Assembly: GCF_049675895.1 (NCBI RefSeq)
Contig: NZ_CP183834.1
Location: forward strand, 62,001 to 126,000
Reading direction: 5' to 3'
Length of the DNA: 64,000 bases
DNA from: Ampullimonas aquatilis
GTDB taxonomy: Bacteria; Pseudomonadota; Gammaproteobacteria; Burkholderiales; Burkholderiaceae_D
Of the stretch, positions 18,005 to 26,141 are shown one piece after another (positions within the stretch are counted from its first letter, which is position 1; each line of letters opens with the position of its first letter). The notes under the pieces were generated by a model. That model was not told the origin of the DNA and ran no database searches. It was given only the letters and a program-made list of their open reading frames with translations. The position numbers and the translations under genes were made by a program.

Positions 18005-18961
18005 TTAGTTGTGCGCTTGCCGCCAGTGGGTAATAGCACTGGCAATGTCGTCCAGCGTGTTGAATACCGTCACCCCTTCTGGTGGACGGCGCTGCAGAAC
18101 GGGGCAACTGCCGCCTGCCCAGATTTGCACAGAAGTCGGCAAAGCCAAACGCAGCTCATGAAGACCATCCACGGCCTGATTACCATTCATATAACTTGAA
18201 AATGACAACGCGATCACATCTGTTTGCTTGGCTCGAACAGCTAAAACCATATCGCGGATGGGCGTTTGCGCACCCAGGGAAATGCAGTAGCAACCGTCCA
18301 GTGCCATCAATGCTTCTGCCATCAACAGTCCAAGCCCATGGGGTTCTTGTGGAAAGGTGGTCAGTAAAATTTTGGGTCGAGCGGGACTGGGCAAGTGCTG
18401 GCCCGCCAGGCTGTTAATGGCATTGCGTAGGATCATCTGTACCGATTCGGTGTAAAGATGCTCTTCAAAAATCTCAATGTCATTGCACATCCAGGCCTTA
18501 CCCACTATTTGATTGAGTGGTGCAAGCACGGCAATGACAAATTCTTTCAGGCCCATTCCCACCAGTGCCTGCTGCATTTGGCGGCGCATTTCGGCAATAT
18601 GGTGTTGTTTGAGTAAAGCCATCAAGGATGGCACGGCAGAGTGCAAGGGCCTGGTATCCATTGTCATTGAATGAGCGGACGCGTTGTTGTGTGCCAGGTC
18701 AGCCAGCAAAGCTTGTCGTTGTTCCGCCCGTAAGGCCATCAACTTGCCAGGACGGTGGCCTTGATCCATCAATCGCTTGATGACGCGCAGTTGTGCGACT
18801 TGATGAACTGGATAGAGTCGTTCGCCATATTCGTCCCGTTCGGGTTGTGGAAAGCCATAACGACGCTCCCAGACGCGTAGGGTATCCTTGCTCAGACCGG
18901 TTTCCCGTTCTACGGCAGTGATGCCCATGGGCAAGACCGACGATGCTATACGCTCATTCAT
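18005..18961 (-). CDS. CarH/LitR-type B12-dependent MerR regulator (probable photoreceptor)
   Basis: A 318-residue regulator. The N-terminal MerR helix-turn-helix (about 12-80) contains SKDTLRVWERRYGFPQPER. A helical cap (about 110-190) and a cobalamin-binding Rossmann domain (about 195-310) follow. The cap has W157 and E167-H168, exactly the W-x9-EH spacing of CarH, in which the histidine is an axial ligand and the tryptophan shields adenosylcobalamin. H208 in FPQEPHGLGL fits the lower axial ligand. CarH proteins repress in the dark and release DNA on light-driven loss of the adenosyl group. It is divergent from the peroxidase gene; a palindrome upstream of its start may be its operator. Light sensing is inferred from these residues. 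Confidence 0.85.
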   Translation of the reverse strand: MNERIASSVLPMGITAVERETGLSKDTLRVWERRYGFPQPERDEYGERLYPVHQVAQLRVIKRLMDQGHRPGKLMALRAEQRQALLADLAHNNASAHSMTMDTRPLHSAVPSLMALLKQHHIAEMRRQMQQALVGMGLKEFVIAVLAPLNQIVGKAWMCNDIEIFEEHLYTESVQMILRNAINSLAGQHLPSPARPKILLTTFPQEPHGLGLLMAEALMALDGCYCISLGAQTPIRDMVLAVRAKQTDVIALSFSSYMNGNQAVDGLHELRLALPTSVQIWAGGSCPVLQRRPPEGVTVFNTLDDIASAITHWRQAHN

Positions 18962-19273
18962 AACAGGCCTGATAGAAAAGTGACAAAAAGGTTCATTTCA
19001 ATATTTTCATTTTGTCCAGGACAAAATATTGACGTAAAGGAGTTTAATTAATATTATTAATTTCGTCGATCAGTTTGACTAAGACAGAGAAGTTAAATTG
19101 AATGAGATCCTGAACCGTTTAATGCACCTTAATGTGCGCATGCAGCTTGCTTGGGTAATTTGCTGAGATAACCCTGCATGAAATAAGTTTATCGAGTATG
19201 TTTAAACTATGTATGTAAATGGTTGTCCAAAATGGGGCGTGCGATTCCATGCACTGTGAAAGCGAGGTAAACG
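18962..19273. promoter_or_regulatory. Divergent regulatory region, CarH-type gene / peroxidase gene
   Basis: A 312-base AT-rich spacer between divergent genes. It contains the 19-bp palindrome at 19009-19027 and, closer to the regulator gene, a related half-site tgacaaaaa (18981-18989). No protein gene is convincing here. Promoters for both genes are expected, but I cannot place them with confidence. Confidence 0.55.
19009..19027. promoter_or_regulatory. Perfect 19-bp palindrome, candidate operator
   Basis: attttgtccaggacaaaat: two perfect 9-base arms around a central A, 48 bases upstream of the MerR/B12 regulator start. On the minus strand TTGTCC inside it could serve as a -35 element, so binding there would block the regulator's own promoter. 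Autoregulation is inferred from position and symmetry only. Confidence 0.6.
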
Positions 19274-19870
19274 ATGTATCCATTTTATTTACCCAAGCTG
19301 TTATTTGCTGTATTGCTCGGCGTGGTGGCCATGTTGGTCGTACCCGGTCATGCGTGTGCGGCAGATTCGGTGGCGACCAACCCCGCAGCTTGCCCGACAA
19401 TTTTGCAGCATAGTTTCAAGCGTTTGCAGGATGAGGTGCCACAAAACCTTTGCCAGTACAGTGGCAAGGTGGCTCTGGTCGTCAATACTGCCAGTTATTG
19501 CGGATTTACCAGCCAGTATCAGGGTTTGGAAGAACTCTATGCACGTTATAAAGATCAGGGTTTGGTGGTGCTTGGTTTTCCTTCACATGATTTTAATCAG
19601 GAGCCGAAGGACGACAAACAGATCGCGGATTTTTGTTTTAACACCTATGGTGTCAAGTTTCCCATGTTTAGCAAGTCATCTGTCAAAGGGGATGCTGCCA
19701 ATCCCTTGTATCAGGCGCTATTCAAAGAAACTGGCAAACAGCCTAAGTGGAATTTTTATAAATATCTGATTGATCGGCATGGCAAGGTGGTCGCCAGTTA
19801 TGGCAGCATGACCGCGCCGACGGACAAAGAGCTGGTTGGTCAGATCGAAAAGTTATTGAGTGGTAGCTAG
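19274..19870 (+). CDS. Exported glutathione peroxidase family protein
   Basis: A 198-residue protein with a signal peptide (LLFAVLLGVVAMLVVPGHACA) and a thioredoxin-fold GPx domain. The peroxidatic cysteine is C76 in VNTASYCGFTSQY. The tryptophan motif is KWNFYKYLID. The usual GFPCNQFxxQEP segment reads GFPSHDFNQEP, so the tetrad glutamine is replaced by aspartate and the cysteine by serine. This may change reductant or rate. GAGG lies 7 bases upstream of the ATG. It is divergent from the CarH-type regulator, so a role against photo-oxidative peroxides is plausible but inferred. Confidence 0.88.
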   Translation: MYPFYLPKLLFAVLLGVVAMLVVPGHACAADSVATNPAACPTILQHSFKRLQDEVPQNLCQYSGKVALVVNTASYCGFTSQYQGLEELYARYKDQGLVVLGFPSHDFNQEPKDDKQIADFCFNTYGVKFPMFSKSSVKGDAANPLYQALFKETGKQPKWNFYKYLIDRHGKVVASYGSMTAPTDKELVGQIEKLLSGS

Positions 19871-20023
19871 TTAAGCATCAATAGATAAACATGAAATAAA
19901 TACAGTCAGGCAGGCTGGCAATGGTGCCGGATGCCTGGGTGACGAGTTGATTAATTGAAAGGTCAGCTCTCTTCGTGAATTTGGGTTAGTTCTGAGCGAC
20001 CTGAACGAGCGTAGGCTAAGTTT

Positions 20024-20044
20024 GAGATTGTGTATAACAATCTC
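20024..20044. promoter_or_regulatory. 8-bp inverted repeat in the folE2 promoter region
   Basis: gagattgt-gtata-acaatctc, a perfect inverted repeat ending 30 bases before the folE2 start. Its layout resembles Fur-family operators. FolE2 is often Zur-controlled because it replaces zinc-dependent FolE when zinc is low. The match to known Zur boxes is only partial, so assignment is tentative. Confidence 0.5.
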
Positions 20045-20074
20045 GCACCCTTCCCTGATCGTAAGAGGATTGTT

Positions 20075-20902
20075 ATGAACGCACCTGAAAAAATATTTCT
20101 ACCTGACGTCCAGTCAAATGTTGATCAGCGTAATTTGCCGATTCAACGGGTGGGTGTGAAATCCATTGTGCATCCGATCAGCGTTGCCACGGCCGATGGT
20201 GGTGTACAACACACCGTTGCCAATATTGATATGTATGTGGCCTTGCCTTCGGATGTGAAGGGGACGCATATGTCGCGCTTTCTTGAAATTTTGCAGCAAC
20301 ATGATGCGCCGCTTTCAATGGGAAACATCACCACAATGATGAGTACCATGCTGCAACGGCTGGAAGCCAATGCGGGTTATATTGAATTGCGCATGCCTTA
20401 CTTTGTCAAAAAAACGGCGCCCGTATCGAGTGTGCAGAGCTTGATGGACTATCAGGTGGCGTTTTGTGCCGAATACAAAAAAGGGGTACTCAAGTTAACT
20501 CAGCAGGTGATGGTGCCGGTTACCAGCTTGTGTCCTTGTTCCAAAAACATTTCTGATTACGGTGCACATAATCAACGCTCACATATCACCATCGCTGCTG
20601 AGGTCGTGGGTGATATCACCATTGAAGAATTGATTCGCATGGCTGAAATGTCGGCGTCATGTGAACTCTGGGGATTACTGAAGCGGCCTGACGAAAAGTA
20701 CGTGACCGAGCGCGCTTACGAAAATCCCAAGTTTGTTGAAGACCTGGTGCGTGATATTGCACTCCTGCTCAATGCGGACGAACGCGTTATCGCCTACACA
20801 CTGGAATCTGAAAATTTTGAATCCATTCACAACCATTCTGCTTATGCCTTGATAGAGCATGACAAACGAGTGGCTGTGGCAAGTGCGTCAATCGCAGCCT
20901 GA
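20075..20902 (+). CDS. folE2: GTP cyclohydrolase FolE2 (type IB)
   Basis: A 275-residue enzyme for the first step of folate/pterin synthesis, GTP to 7,8-dihydroneopterin triphosphate. The family metal/catalytic segment VTSLCPCSKNISDYGAHNQR is present, with normal length. The ATG at 20075 is preferred over an upstream in-frame GTG because AGAGGA lies just upstream and because homologues begin near MNAPEK. FolE2 enzymes use metals other than zinc. Neighbouring peroxidase and CarH-type genes suggest a stress or light link; LitR-controlled fol genes are known in other bacteria. Confidence 0.95.
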   Translation: MNAPEKIFLPDVQSNVDQRNLPIQRVGVKSIVHPISVATADGGVQHTVANIDMYVALPSDVKGTHMSRFLEILQQHDAPLSMGNITTMMSTMLQRLEANAGYIELRMPYFVKKTAPVSSVQSLMDYQVAFCAEYKKGVLKLTQQVMVPVTSLCPCSKNISDYGAHNQRSHITIAAEVVGDITIEELIRMAEMSASCELWGLLKRPDEKYVTERAYENPKFVEDLVRDIALLLNADERVIAYTLESENFESIHNHSAYALIEHDKRVAVASASIAA

Positions 20903-21017
20903 TTGATTTGATGAATGAAATAACGGGTAGTCGATCGGCTGCTATATCGTAGTGGGCGTAACTGATCATTGCACCTGACCTGAGTTGCCATTCTCTTCTT
21001 GCTCATGGTAAAGAAGG

Positions 21018-21051
21018 CCAATCCTGCCATGGGGATTGGTTCTGCTTTTTT
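21018..21051 (+). terminator. Probable rho-independent terminator of folE2
   Basis: Stem ccaatcc/ggattgg (21018-21024 and 21033-21039) with an 8-base loop, followed by ttctgctttttt. It lies about 115 bases after the folE2 stop. Confidence 0.65.
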
Positions 21052-21201
21052 GAGGAATGGCGGCCGGAAAATTTGACATTCATTTTTCCCTCCGATTCAC
21101 CAGGGTTGTTAAACTGATGCGACTTTTATCCTATCGCCTGTATTGCTATCAGTTACACAAATCGACCAGGCTGTAGTTTGTTGATATTTTGAATATTACG
21201 C

Positions 21202-21642
21202 ATGTCTTCCATCGATCATCATAATTCACTAGCCAATATCCGTCATTTCTTCGAGCATTTATCGCTCGATTCTTTGGCGATGATCGATACCGTCTATACC
21301 AAGGATGCCTACTTTAAAGATCCCTTCAATGAAGTTCGCGGCATCGAGCCGGTGACGCGCATCTTTCGGCATATGTTTGAACAGGTTGACATACCAAATT
21401 TTGTCGTCACACATACCCTCCTGCAAGACGACCATGCCTTTCTCACCTGGCAATTCAGTTTTCGCATGAGACGCTGGCATTCCGATACACAGCAGATCAT
21501 CGGCGCGAGTCACGTTCGGTTTGCCGATGACGGTCGGGTTGTCTATCATCGTGACTACTGGGATGCGGCCGAGCAGCTCTATGAGAAGGTTCCGGTGCTG
21601 GGTAGCGCCATGCGTTGGCTCAAGCGCGCCGCACAAAAATAA
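21202..21642 (+). CDS. NTF2-like (SnoaL-fold) protein
   Basis: A 146-residue protein of the nuclear transport factor 2 superfamily. It has the N-terminal helix (LANIRHFFEHLSLDSLAMID), the DAYFKDPFNEVRG turn and the beta-strand HVRFADDGRVVYHRDYWD. Such proteins occur in LitR/CarH-linked gene sets of proteobacteria, and a CarH-type regulator is 2.2 kb upstream. Substrate or ligand is unknown. No strong Shine-Dalgarno; the ATG fits the usual N-terminus. Confidence 0.8.
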   Translation: MSSIDHHNSLANIRHFFEHLSLDSLAMIDTVYTKDAYFKDPFNEVRGIEPVTRIFRHMFEQVDIPNFVVTHTLLQDDHAFLTWQFSFRMRRWHSDTQQIIGASHVRFADDGRVVYHRDYWDAAEQLYEKVPVLGSAMRWLKRAAQK

Positions 21643-21773
21643 GAGAGCCAGCTTGTCGAGCCTGATCCAACCAGTGGCGTGCTCGTTAACTAACTCGTCG
21701 TCACATCGTGTAGGCTGATTCACGGCGTTGCATGTGATAAGGTTGTATCTGAGACTTATCAGGAATGTGCCCA

Positions 21774-22202
21774 ATGTCAGCTCAAATCACTACTGTCACC
21801 ATGCCCTTGCGATGGGGCGACATGGACCAGGTTGGCCATGTCAACAATATCCAGTACTTTGAATATATTCAGGAAGCTCGTTTAGTACTGCTGCGCCAAT
21901 TGCGCACTGGCCTGCAACTGCCCACCGGCCAGGGCTTTGTGCTCGCCAGCACGCAATGCGACTTTGTCCGCGAGCTGGTTTGGCCGGGTGAAATAGCCAT
22001 CACCCAGCAACTTGTCAAACTGGGTCGCAGCAGCTTTACCATCAGCAACACCCTGTATCGTACCGATGCGCCAGACGCCATCTGCGCACGCGGCCTGTCG
22101 GTCATCGTCTGGCGCAATCACGCACTCGGCAAGGCAGAAGCCCTGCCAGATGAAATCCGTGCACGGTTAATGACGTTTTTGCCAGACGGTCAGACTGAGT
22201 GA
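21774..22202 (+). CDS. Acyl-CoA thioesterase, 4-hydroxybenzoyl-CoA thioesterase fold
   Basis: A 142-residue hotdog-fold protein. The motif RWGDMDQVGHVNNIQYFEYIQEAR is that of YbgC/4HBT thioesterases, with the catalytic aspartate in GDMDQVGH. It hydrolyses acyl-CoA thioesters of unknown chain. AGGA lies 9 bases before the ATG at 21774 and directly next to an in-frame ATG at 21765, so the later start is chosen. It converges with the FIST gene. Confidence 0.88.
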   Translation: MSAQITTVTMPLRWGDMDQVGHVNNIQYFEYIQEARLVLLRQLRTGLQLPTGQGFVLASTQCDFVRELVWPGEIAITQQLVKLGRSSFTISNTLYRTDAPDAICARGLSVIVWRNHALGKAEALPDEIRARLMTFLPDGQTE

Positions 22203-22257
22203 CAATTGAATCTGATGTCACTCATTTTGGCTAATGTTGTGAAATTAAATAATTTAA

Positions 22258-23628
22258 TTACACAAACAATGTCAGCACACCCGAATAGCTGTACAGTCGA
22301 TCAAAGGCAATTTCGCTGTTGGCAAACAGACCAATCAGTGGAACTTCACCGAGTTGTTGGGCAATTAGTTTGAGTTCGGCCGAGGGACCGCTGGGATTAC
22401 CTTCGCCCAGTGAGCCACCGCCGCGGGCGATACATGAAATATAGATGGCGCCTTTGATGCCGCGCCCTGGATGCAGCCCGGACAAGGCTTCGGGGGCGCC
22501 AGTCACGGCTTCGCTCAAAAAGGCTTCGGGTTCTATTTCTTCGCGCAGCTCGGCGCAAATCCGAATCAGATCGGCGCGGGTGGCATTGGTATCTCGTACG
22601 CAAAAAGCCAGTTGACAACCGACTGCCACATTATCGGCAATGACCACGGTGCGATCTTTGGCATCAATACCCAAAATATGCCGCACCAGAAAGTCGCTGC
22701 CAAACTCACCAGGCGAATTATGGTGTGCGGGGAGCAGGGCTTGTGCGTCGGGCAGGCCAATGGCACAAAACAGGCCGCGCGAAACCCGGCTCAGCGCGTC
22801 GGTGGTACTTTCACTGATGGGGCTGTTGCCATCGCGTGAGGGCAGGCCCATATCGGTAATCAATCGATCCAAAGCAGGACGACCATCGAGTTCGATCACT
22901 CGATTGCCATCGCAGGCCGTGATGGTGTGTGAGCGGGCAATTGGCTGGCAACCTTGCGTCACGCGTGACACCAGTTTGACCTGTTCATCAAAGGCGACGC
23001 CGGAAAAGCCTTGTGACAATACTTCATCGGCAATATGCAAGGACGGCCCGCGCGCCGAGACCAGGCCGCCAAACAGGTAACGTGATTGCACCTGATCGGC
23101 CAGCGATTGCAGGATGATCGGCAGGCGCGGCTGGCTCGGGCTGGCATGAACCAGGGCGGTATAGGGTGAAAAGTCGTCAATCCGAACCGTGGTATCGGCA
23201 GGCTGATTGAACAGATTGCGAATGAAGTCGGCAGCCGGGCCTTCACTGATTTGTGGTGTGACGGCAGCAATCGGTTGCAGGGTTTCGTTTAATGGTGTCA
23301 GCTCGGAAAAGGTACGAAAACTGTCGGCCGGAAAGTCGCCAATCAAAATGGCCAGGGCCGGTTCGTCAAAATATTCGGCACCATTGGCTGCGATACCCAT
23401 GCCCACGCCGCCCACCCAGTGTTCAATTCCGGTACGTTGCTTGAGCAGCGCCAGCATGGGTTCAACATGGCTACTCAGATAGTCGGTGAAATACATAAAC
23501 CCCAAGTTGCCACCCTGGCCGTAGCCGGACAGCTGGACTTGGCCTTCAATCTGAGCCAGACACAATTCGACTGCCGCTGCCCAGTCGGGATGCATGGCGT
23601 GTCCAAAGCGAAATAGCATGAAAGTCAT
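22258..23628 (-). CDS. FIST-domain sensory protein
   Basis: A protein of about 456 residues with FIST_N (about 30-230) and FIST_C (about 235-400) domains. The start RFGHAMHPDW and C-terminal NSEIAF are typical. FIST proteins bind small molecules such as amino acids and are often linked to signalling proteins; this one has no fused output domain. ATG at 23628 follows GAGGAAG closely; an ATG at 23619 (MLFRFGHA) is the alternative. Confidence 0.88.
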   Translation of the reverse strand: MTFMLFRFGHAMHPDWAAAVELCLAQIEGQVQLSGYGQGGNLGFMYFTDYLSSHVEPMLALLKQRTGIEHWVGGVGMGIAANGAEYFDEPALAILIGDFPADSFRTFSELTPLNETLQPIAAVTPQISEGPAADFIRNLFNQPADTTVRIDDFSPYTALVHASPSQPRLPIILQSLADQVQSRYLFGGLVSARGPSLHIADEVLSQGFSGVAFDEQVKLVSRVTQGCQPIARSHTITACDGNRVIELDGRPALDRLITDMGLPSRDGNSPISESTTDALSRVSRGLFCAIGLPDAQALLPAHHNSPGEFGSDFLVRHILGIDAKDRTVVIADNVAVGCQLAFCVRDTNATRADLIRICAELREEIEPEAFLSEAVTGAPEALSGLHPGRGIKGAIYISCIARGGGSLGEGNPSGPSAELKLIAQQLGEVPLIGLFANSEIAFDRLYSYSGVLTLFV

Positions 23629-23643
23629 CTTCCTCAAAAAAGT

Positions 23644-23660
23644 GCCTGCGGGTGGCAGGC
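23644..23660 (-). terminator. Rho-independent terminator of the phaM-like gene
   Basis: Stem gcctgc/gcaggc with a 5-base loop. In the minus direction it is followed by ACTTTTTT. It lies about 50 bases after the phaM-like stop, just ahead of the FIST start. Confidence 0.7.
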
Positions 23661-23708
23661 TTTGTTTTTATTTGTTTTATGGTTTTTGTCAGATTCTTTG
23701 TCAGATTA

Positions 23709-24680
23709 TCAGGGTGATTTTTTTTCACGCAGGGCGCGTGCCACCGTAAAAGCCGGACGGGCAGGTTTGGGTGTGGTTGGCAGATCTGTCCGATGTTGGG
23801 TGCTGGCAGTAGCCGCCTTGGTGGTTGCTTTTTTCTTGGCAGATGCGGTGGTTTTGCGAGCAGTGTCAAGTTTGGGTGAAGCTGTATTTGTGGTGGCTGC
23901 TTGGGGTTTTACTGGCTTGCTTGCCGCGGCCTTTGGCGCTTTGCTGGCGCTTTTGGTGGAACTGCTCTTGTGGTTTTTTTTGCTGGCCGGTATGTCGGAA
24001 ACGGGATCGGACTTTGCTTCAACCGCCGCACTGGCCGAGGCAGTCAAGGCCGCTTTCGCGACTTGCTGAAACTGGTCTTGCAGTTGGTTCCACCACACCG
24101 TAGCGTCAGCCAGATTGGTCGCCCAGTCTTTCATGGGCGCTGCATTGGCGCTGGCTGCAGACGCGTTTTCCTCCGTAGGTACACCCGCTTCGATATCCTC
24201 GTTGGTTTCAGTTACTTCTGGCGGGCTGGGTTCGACTATTTCGTCTGTCGCTGCCTCAGCTTGCATGGTACTTTTGCCAAGCGGGTCAGCCCAACTGCTG
24301 AGGGGGGCTTCGCTCATGTGTTTGACGGTTTCGCTGACTGCTTCACTGGCGGCGTTGGCATGGTTGAAAAAGTCGCTGACATTACCGCCGACCTTTTCCG
24401 CAAAATTTTGAATATTGATCAGTGTGGCGCGTTGTACTTCAAGCGCCTGGATGGTGGAGTGGAGCAAATTGAGGTTGACGGTCAGCCACTGTTCGACCGA
24501 TTTCAGGTCACTGATTTTTTTATCGAGTTCTTCCACACTCAAGGTTGGCATTGCCCAGTTGGAGAGTCCTTGTCCAAAACCACCACCAAACAGGTTGTTG
24601 GGTATTGTGCCCGTTTTGCCGCTGGTAGATTGGGTTGCCTGTTCCCAGAATTTTTTCAGAAATTCAAAGCCGTCTGCCAT
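23709..24680 (-). CDS. phaM: PhaM-like PHA granule regulatory protein
   Basis: A 323-residue protein resembling PhaM of Ralstonia/Cupriavidus, which activates PHA synthase and ties granules to the nucleoid. The N-terminal half has FEFLKKFWEQA and the conserved VEELDKKISDLKSVEQWL and LLHSTIQALEVQRATL. The middle is acidic (Glu/Ala-rich); the C-terminal 90 residues are Lys/Ala/Ser-rich (KSASKAPKAAASKPVK), a typical DNA-binding tail. ATG at 24680 has GGGAGA 6 bases upstream. No PHA biosynthesis gene lies in this window. Confidence 0.85.
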   Translation of the reverse strand: MADGFEFLKKFWEQATQSTSGKTGTIPNNLFGGGFGQGLSNWAMPTLSVEELDKKISDLKSVEQWLTVNLNLLHSTIQALEVQRATLINIQNFAEKVGGNVSDFFNHANAASEAVSETVKHMSEAPLSSWADPLGKSTMQAEAATDEIVEPSPPEVTETNEDIEAGVPTEENASAASANAAPMKDWATNLADATVWWNQLQDQFQQVAKAALTASASAAVEAKSDPVSDIPASKKNHKSSSTKSASKAPKAAASKPVKPQAATTNTASPKLDTARKTTASAKKKATTKAATASTQHRTDLPTTPKPARPAFTVARALREKKSP

Positions 24681-25102
24681 GGTTGTCTCCCGGTTCGTCT
24701 CATATTCAGCTTTGTTCAGTGTAGGCTCAGACACGCGCCTTGCCAATCGCTAAATACCTGGACGATATTTGTATTGAATGGCACAGAAAATTAGTCTAGT
24801 GCCTAGTCTGTGAAGCAGTAGTCACAAAGCTCACGAATATTTTCGCCAAACAAGAGGGTTATATCGTTAATTTAGTTGGTAAAGCAAGGCATATTGGCCA
24901 ATTCAGGATTGACCGACTGAGTGGGATGGGTGCAATTTAGGTGGCGACTGTTCAGGTACTGTGAAAACCAATGAGGTCGAACACCATTCAATCAATAGCC
25001 AAGAGCAATGAAATTGCCCGAGGCTTCTCAAAATGATAGCGTTTTTGGAGGCTGCTCGAGATGTCCAACTTTGCACAAGCGGTGGAGATAATATAGCCGG
25101 TC
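24681..25102. other. Intergenic region with no convincing gene
   Basis: About 420 bases. The right end follows the stop of a minus-strand lipoprotein gene. At 24853-24897, agggttatatcgttaattt-agttggtaaagc resembles the left half of the dispersed repeat but lacks the core; it may be a decayed copy. Otherwise only the phaM promoter region is expected. Confidence 0.5.
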
Positions 25103-25513
25103 TTATTTGGTGTTCAGGGCATCTTTGAAGTCCTCAATGACGGAGGGTTCCCAATCGCGAGCCGACAAATCTTCTCGAAGCGCCCATTTCTTACTGACTA
25201 CTGTAATCGTGTAATCGACAGAGGGTGTGGTTGGCTGTATGAAAAAACCGACCACCTTGCCATTTGGGGCCGAACCCACGCGCGATTTAATCGCTCCTGA
25301 GGGTTTGTGGCTTTCGACAATCTGCATATCCGTGCTCATGGCCTTGATGGCAGCATTCCAGATTTGTTCGTAGGTTTTGCCGCGCACAATAAAACTTGTG
25401 CCCCCTCGGTTGGGCTGCAAGCTGTCTGTGCTGACACAGGCTGAAACTAACAGCATCAGAATGCTAAGACCTGTTATTCCTGCAAGTTGTCGATAAGTTA
25501 AGTATTTGGGCAT
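25103..25513 (-). CDS. Small lipoprotein, unknown function
   Basis: A 136-residue protein from MPKYLTYRQ with a lipobox (LLVSAC) at about residue 26, so it is membrane-anchored. The mature part (about 110 residues) has alternating strands and helices and ends in EDFKDALNTK. I recognise no family. A longer form starting at 25543 would overlap the preceding gene by 17 bases; neither start has a clear Shine-Dalgarno. It is the second gene of a lipoprotein pair. Confidence 0.7.
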   Translation of the reverse strand: MPKYLTYRQLAGITGLSILMLLVSACVSTDSLQPNRGGTSFIVRGKTYEQIWNAAIKAMSTDMQIVESHKPSGAIKSRVGSAPNGKVVGFFIQPTTPSVDYTITVVSKKWALREDLSARDWEPSVIEDFKDALNTK

Positions 25514-25526
25514 AGATATCGATAAT

Positions 25527-25916
25527 TTATTTGCTGCGGTCATATTTTGGTTCTACGCCTAGACATTTGAAAATGATGCTGGTGCCACGTTGGCAGGCAC
25601 CTTCGCCGAGGGCTGTTCTATCACTAATTTCTCCCTGAATCTGATATTGATTTTCCCCACCACAGACTTCTGCAATCGCATCCAGGGCCTTTTTCCTACG
25701 AGAATTCAGTAACCAGATATTGCCTTCAGTTGAGCAATAGCTAACCTGTCCAGTGGCACCAACCTGATAACCATGACTGCCAACACGCGGTGCTTTTTCT
25801 TGTGGAGAGTAGATATAAGGTTTGCCCTGGTTGGGCATCATTACGCCATCAAGAGCGCCGCAAGCGGAAAGTGCCAGTGCGACTGTTGCGCCGGTTAAGC
25901 AATGGAACAAATTCAT
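25527..25916 (-). CDS. Small cysteine-containing lipoprotein, unknown function
   Basis: A 129-residue protein with signal and lipobox (ALALSAC, Cys about 19). The mature domain has four further cysteines (SYCST, EVCGG, GACQRG, FKCLG), likely forming disulfides. ATG at 25916 has AAGGA 7 bases upstream; earlier in-frame codons lack one. It precedes the second lipoprotein gene with about 14 bases between them if the shorter downstream start is used. No family recognised. Confidence 0.75.
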   Translation of the reverse strand: MNLFHCLTGATVALALSACGALDGVMMPNQGKPYIYSPQEKAPRVGSHGYQVGATGQVSYCSTEGNIWLLNSRRKKALDAIAEVCGGENQYQIQGEISDRTALGEGACQRGTSIIFKCLGVEPKYDRSK

Positions 25917-26141
25917 TGAAGGTCCTTGTAATTGAGTGGTATGACGTATAAGCGGCCATCCGGTACAAACATCTGGATGTGCATAAAACGTGATCGTATT
26001 TGTCGGCATATTGTTCGTTACTGATGCGTGAAGGGGAACCCTACCGAGGTAGGGGGTAATGATATGGGCTTGATTTGGTATCCTCTGCGATTGACTAACG
26101 ACTCTGGTGCAGCCATTCCCTAGCCGAATAACTCTATCGAT

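Noticed and set aside
24853..24897. Eighth copy of the dispersed repeat
   Set aside because: Left box similar but the AAGTGC core is missing and the position is about 200 bases from a stop codon; at best a decayed copy.
25020..25060. Direct repeat gaggct-ctc
   Set aside because: Too short and isolated to separate from chance.
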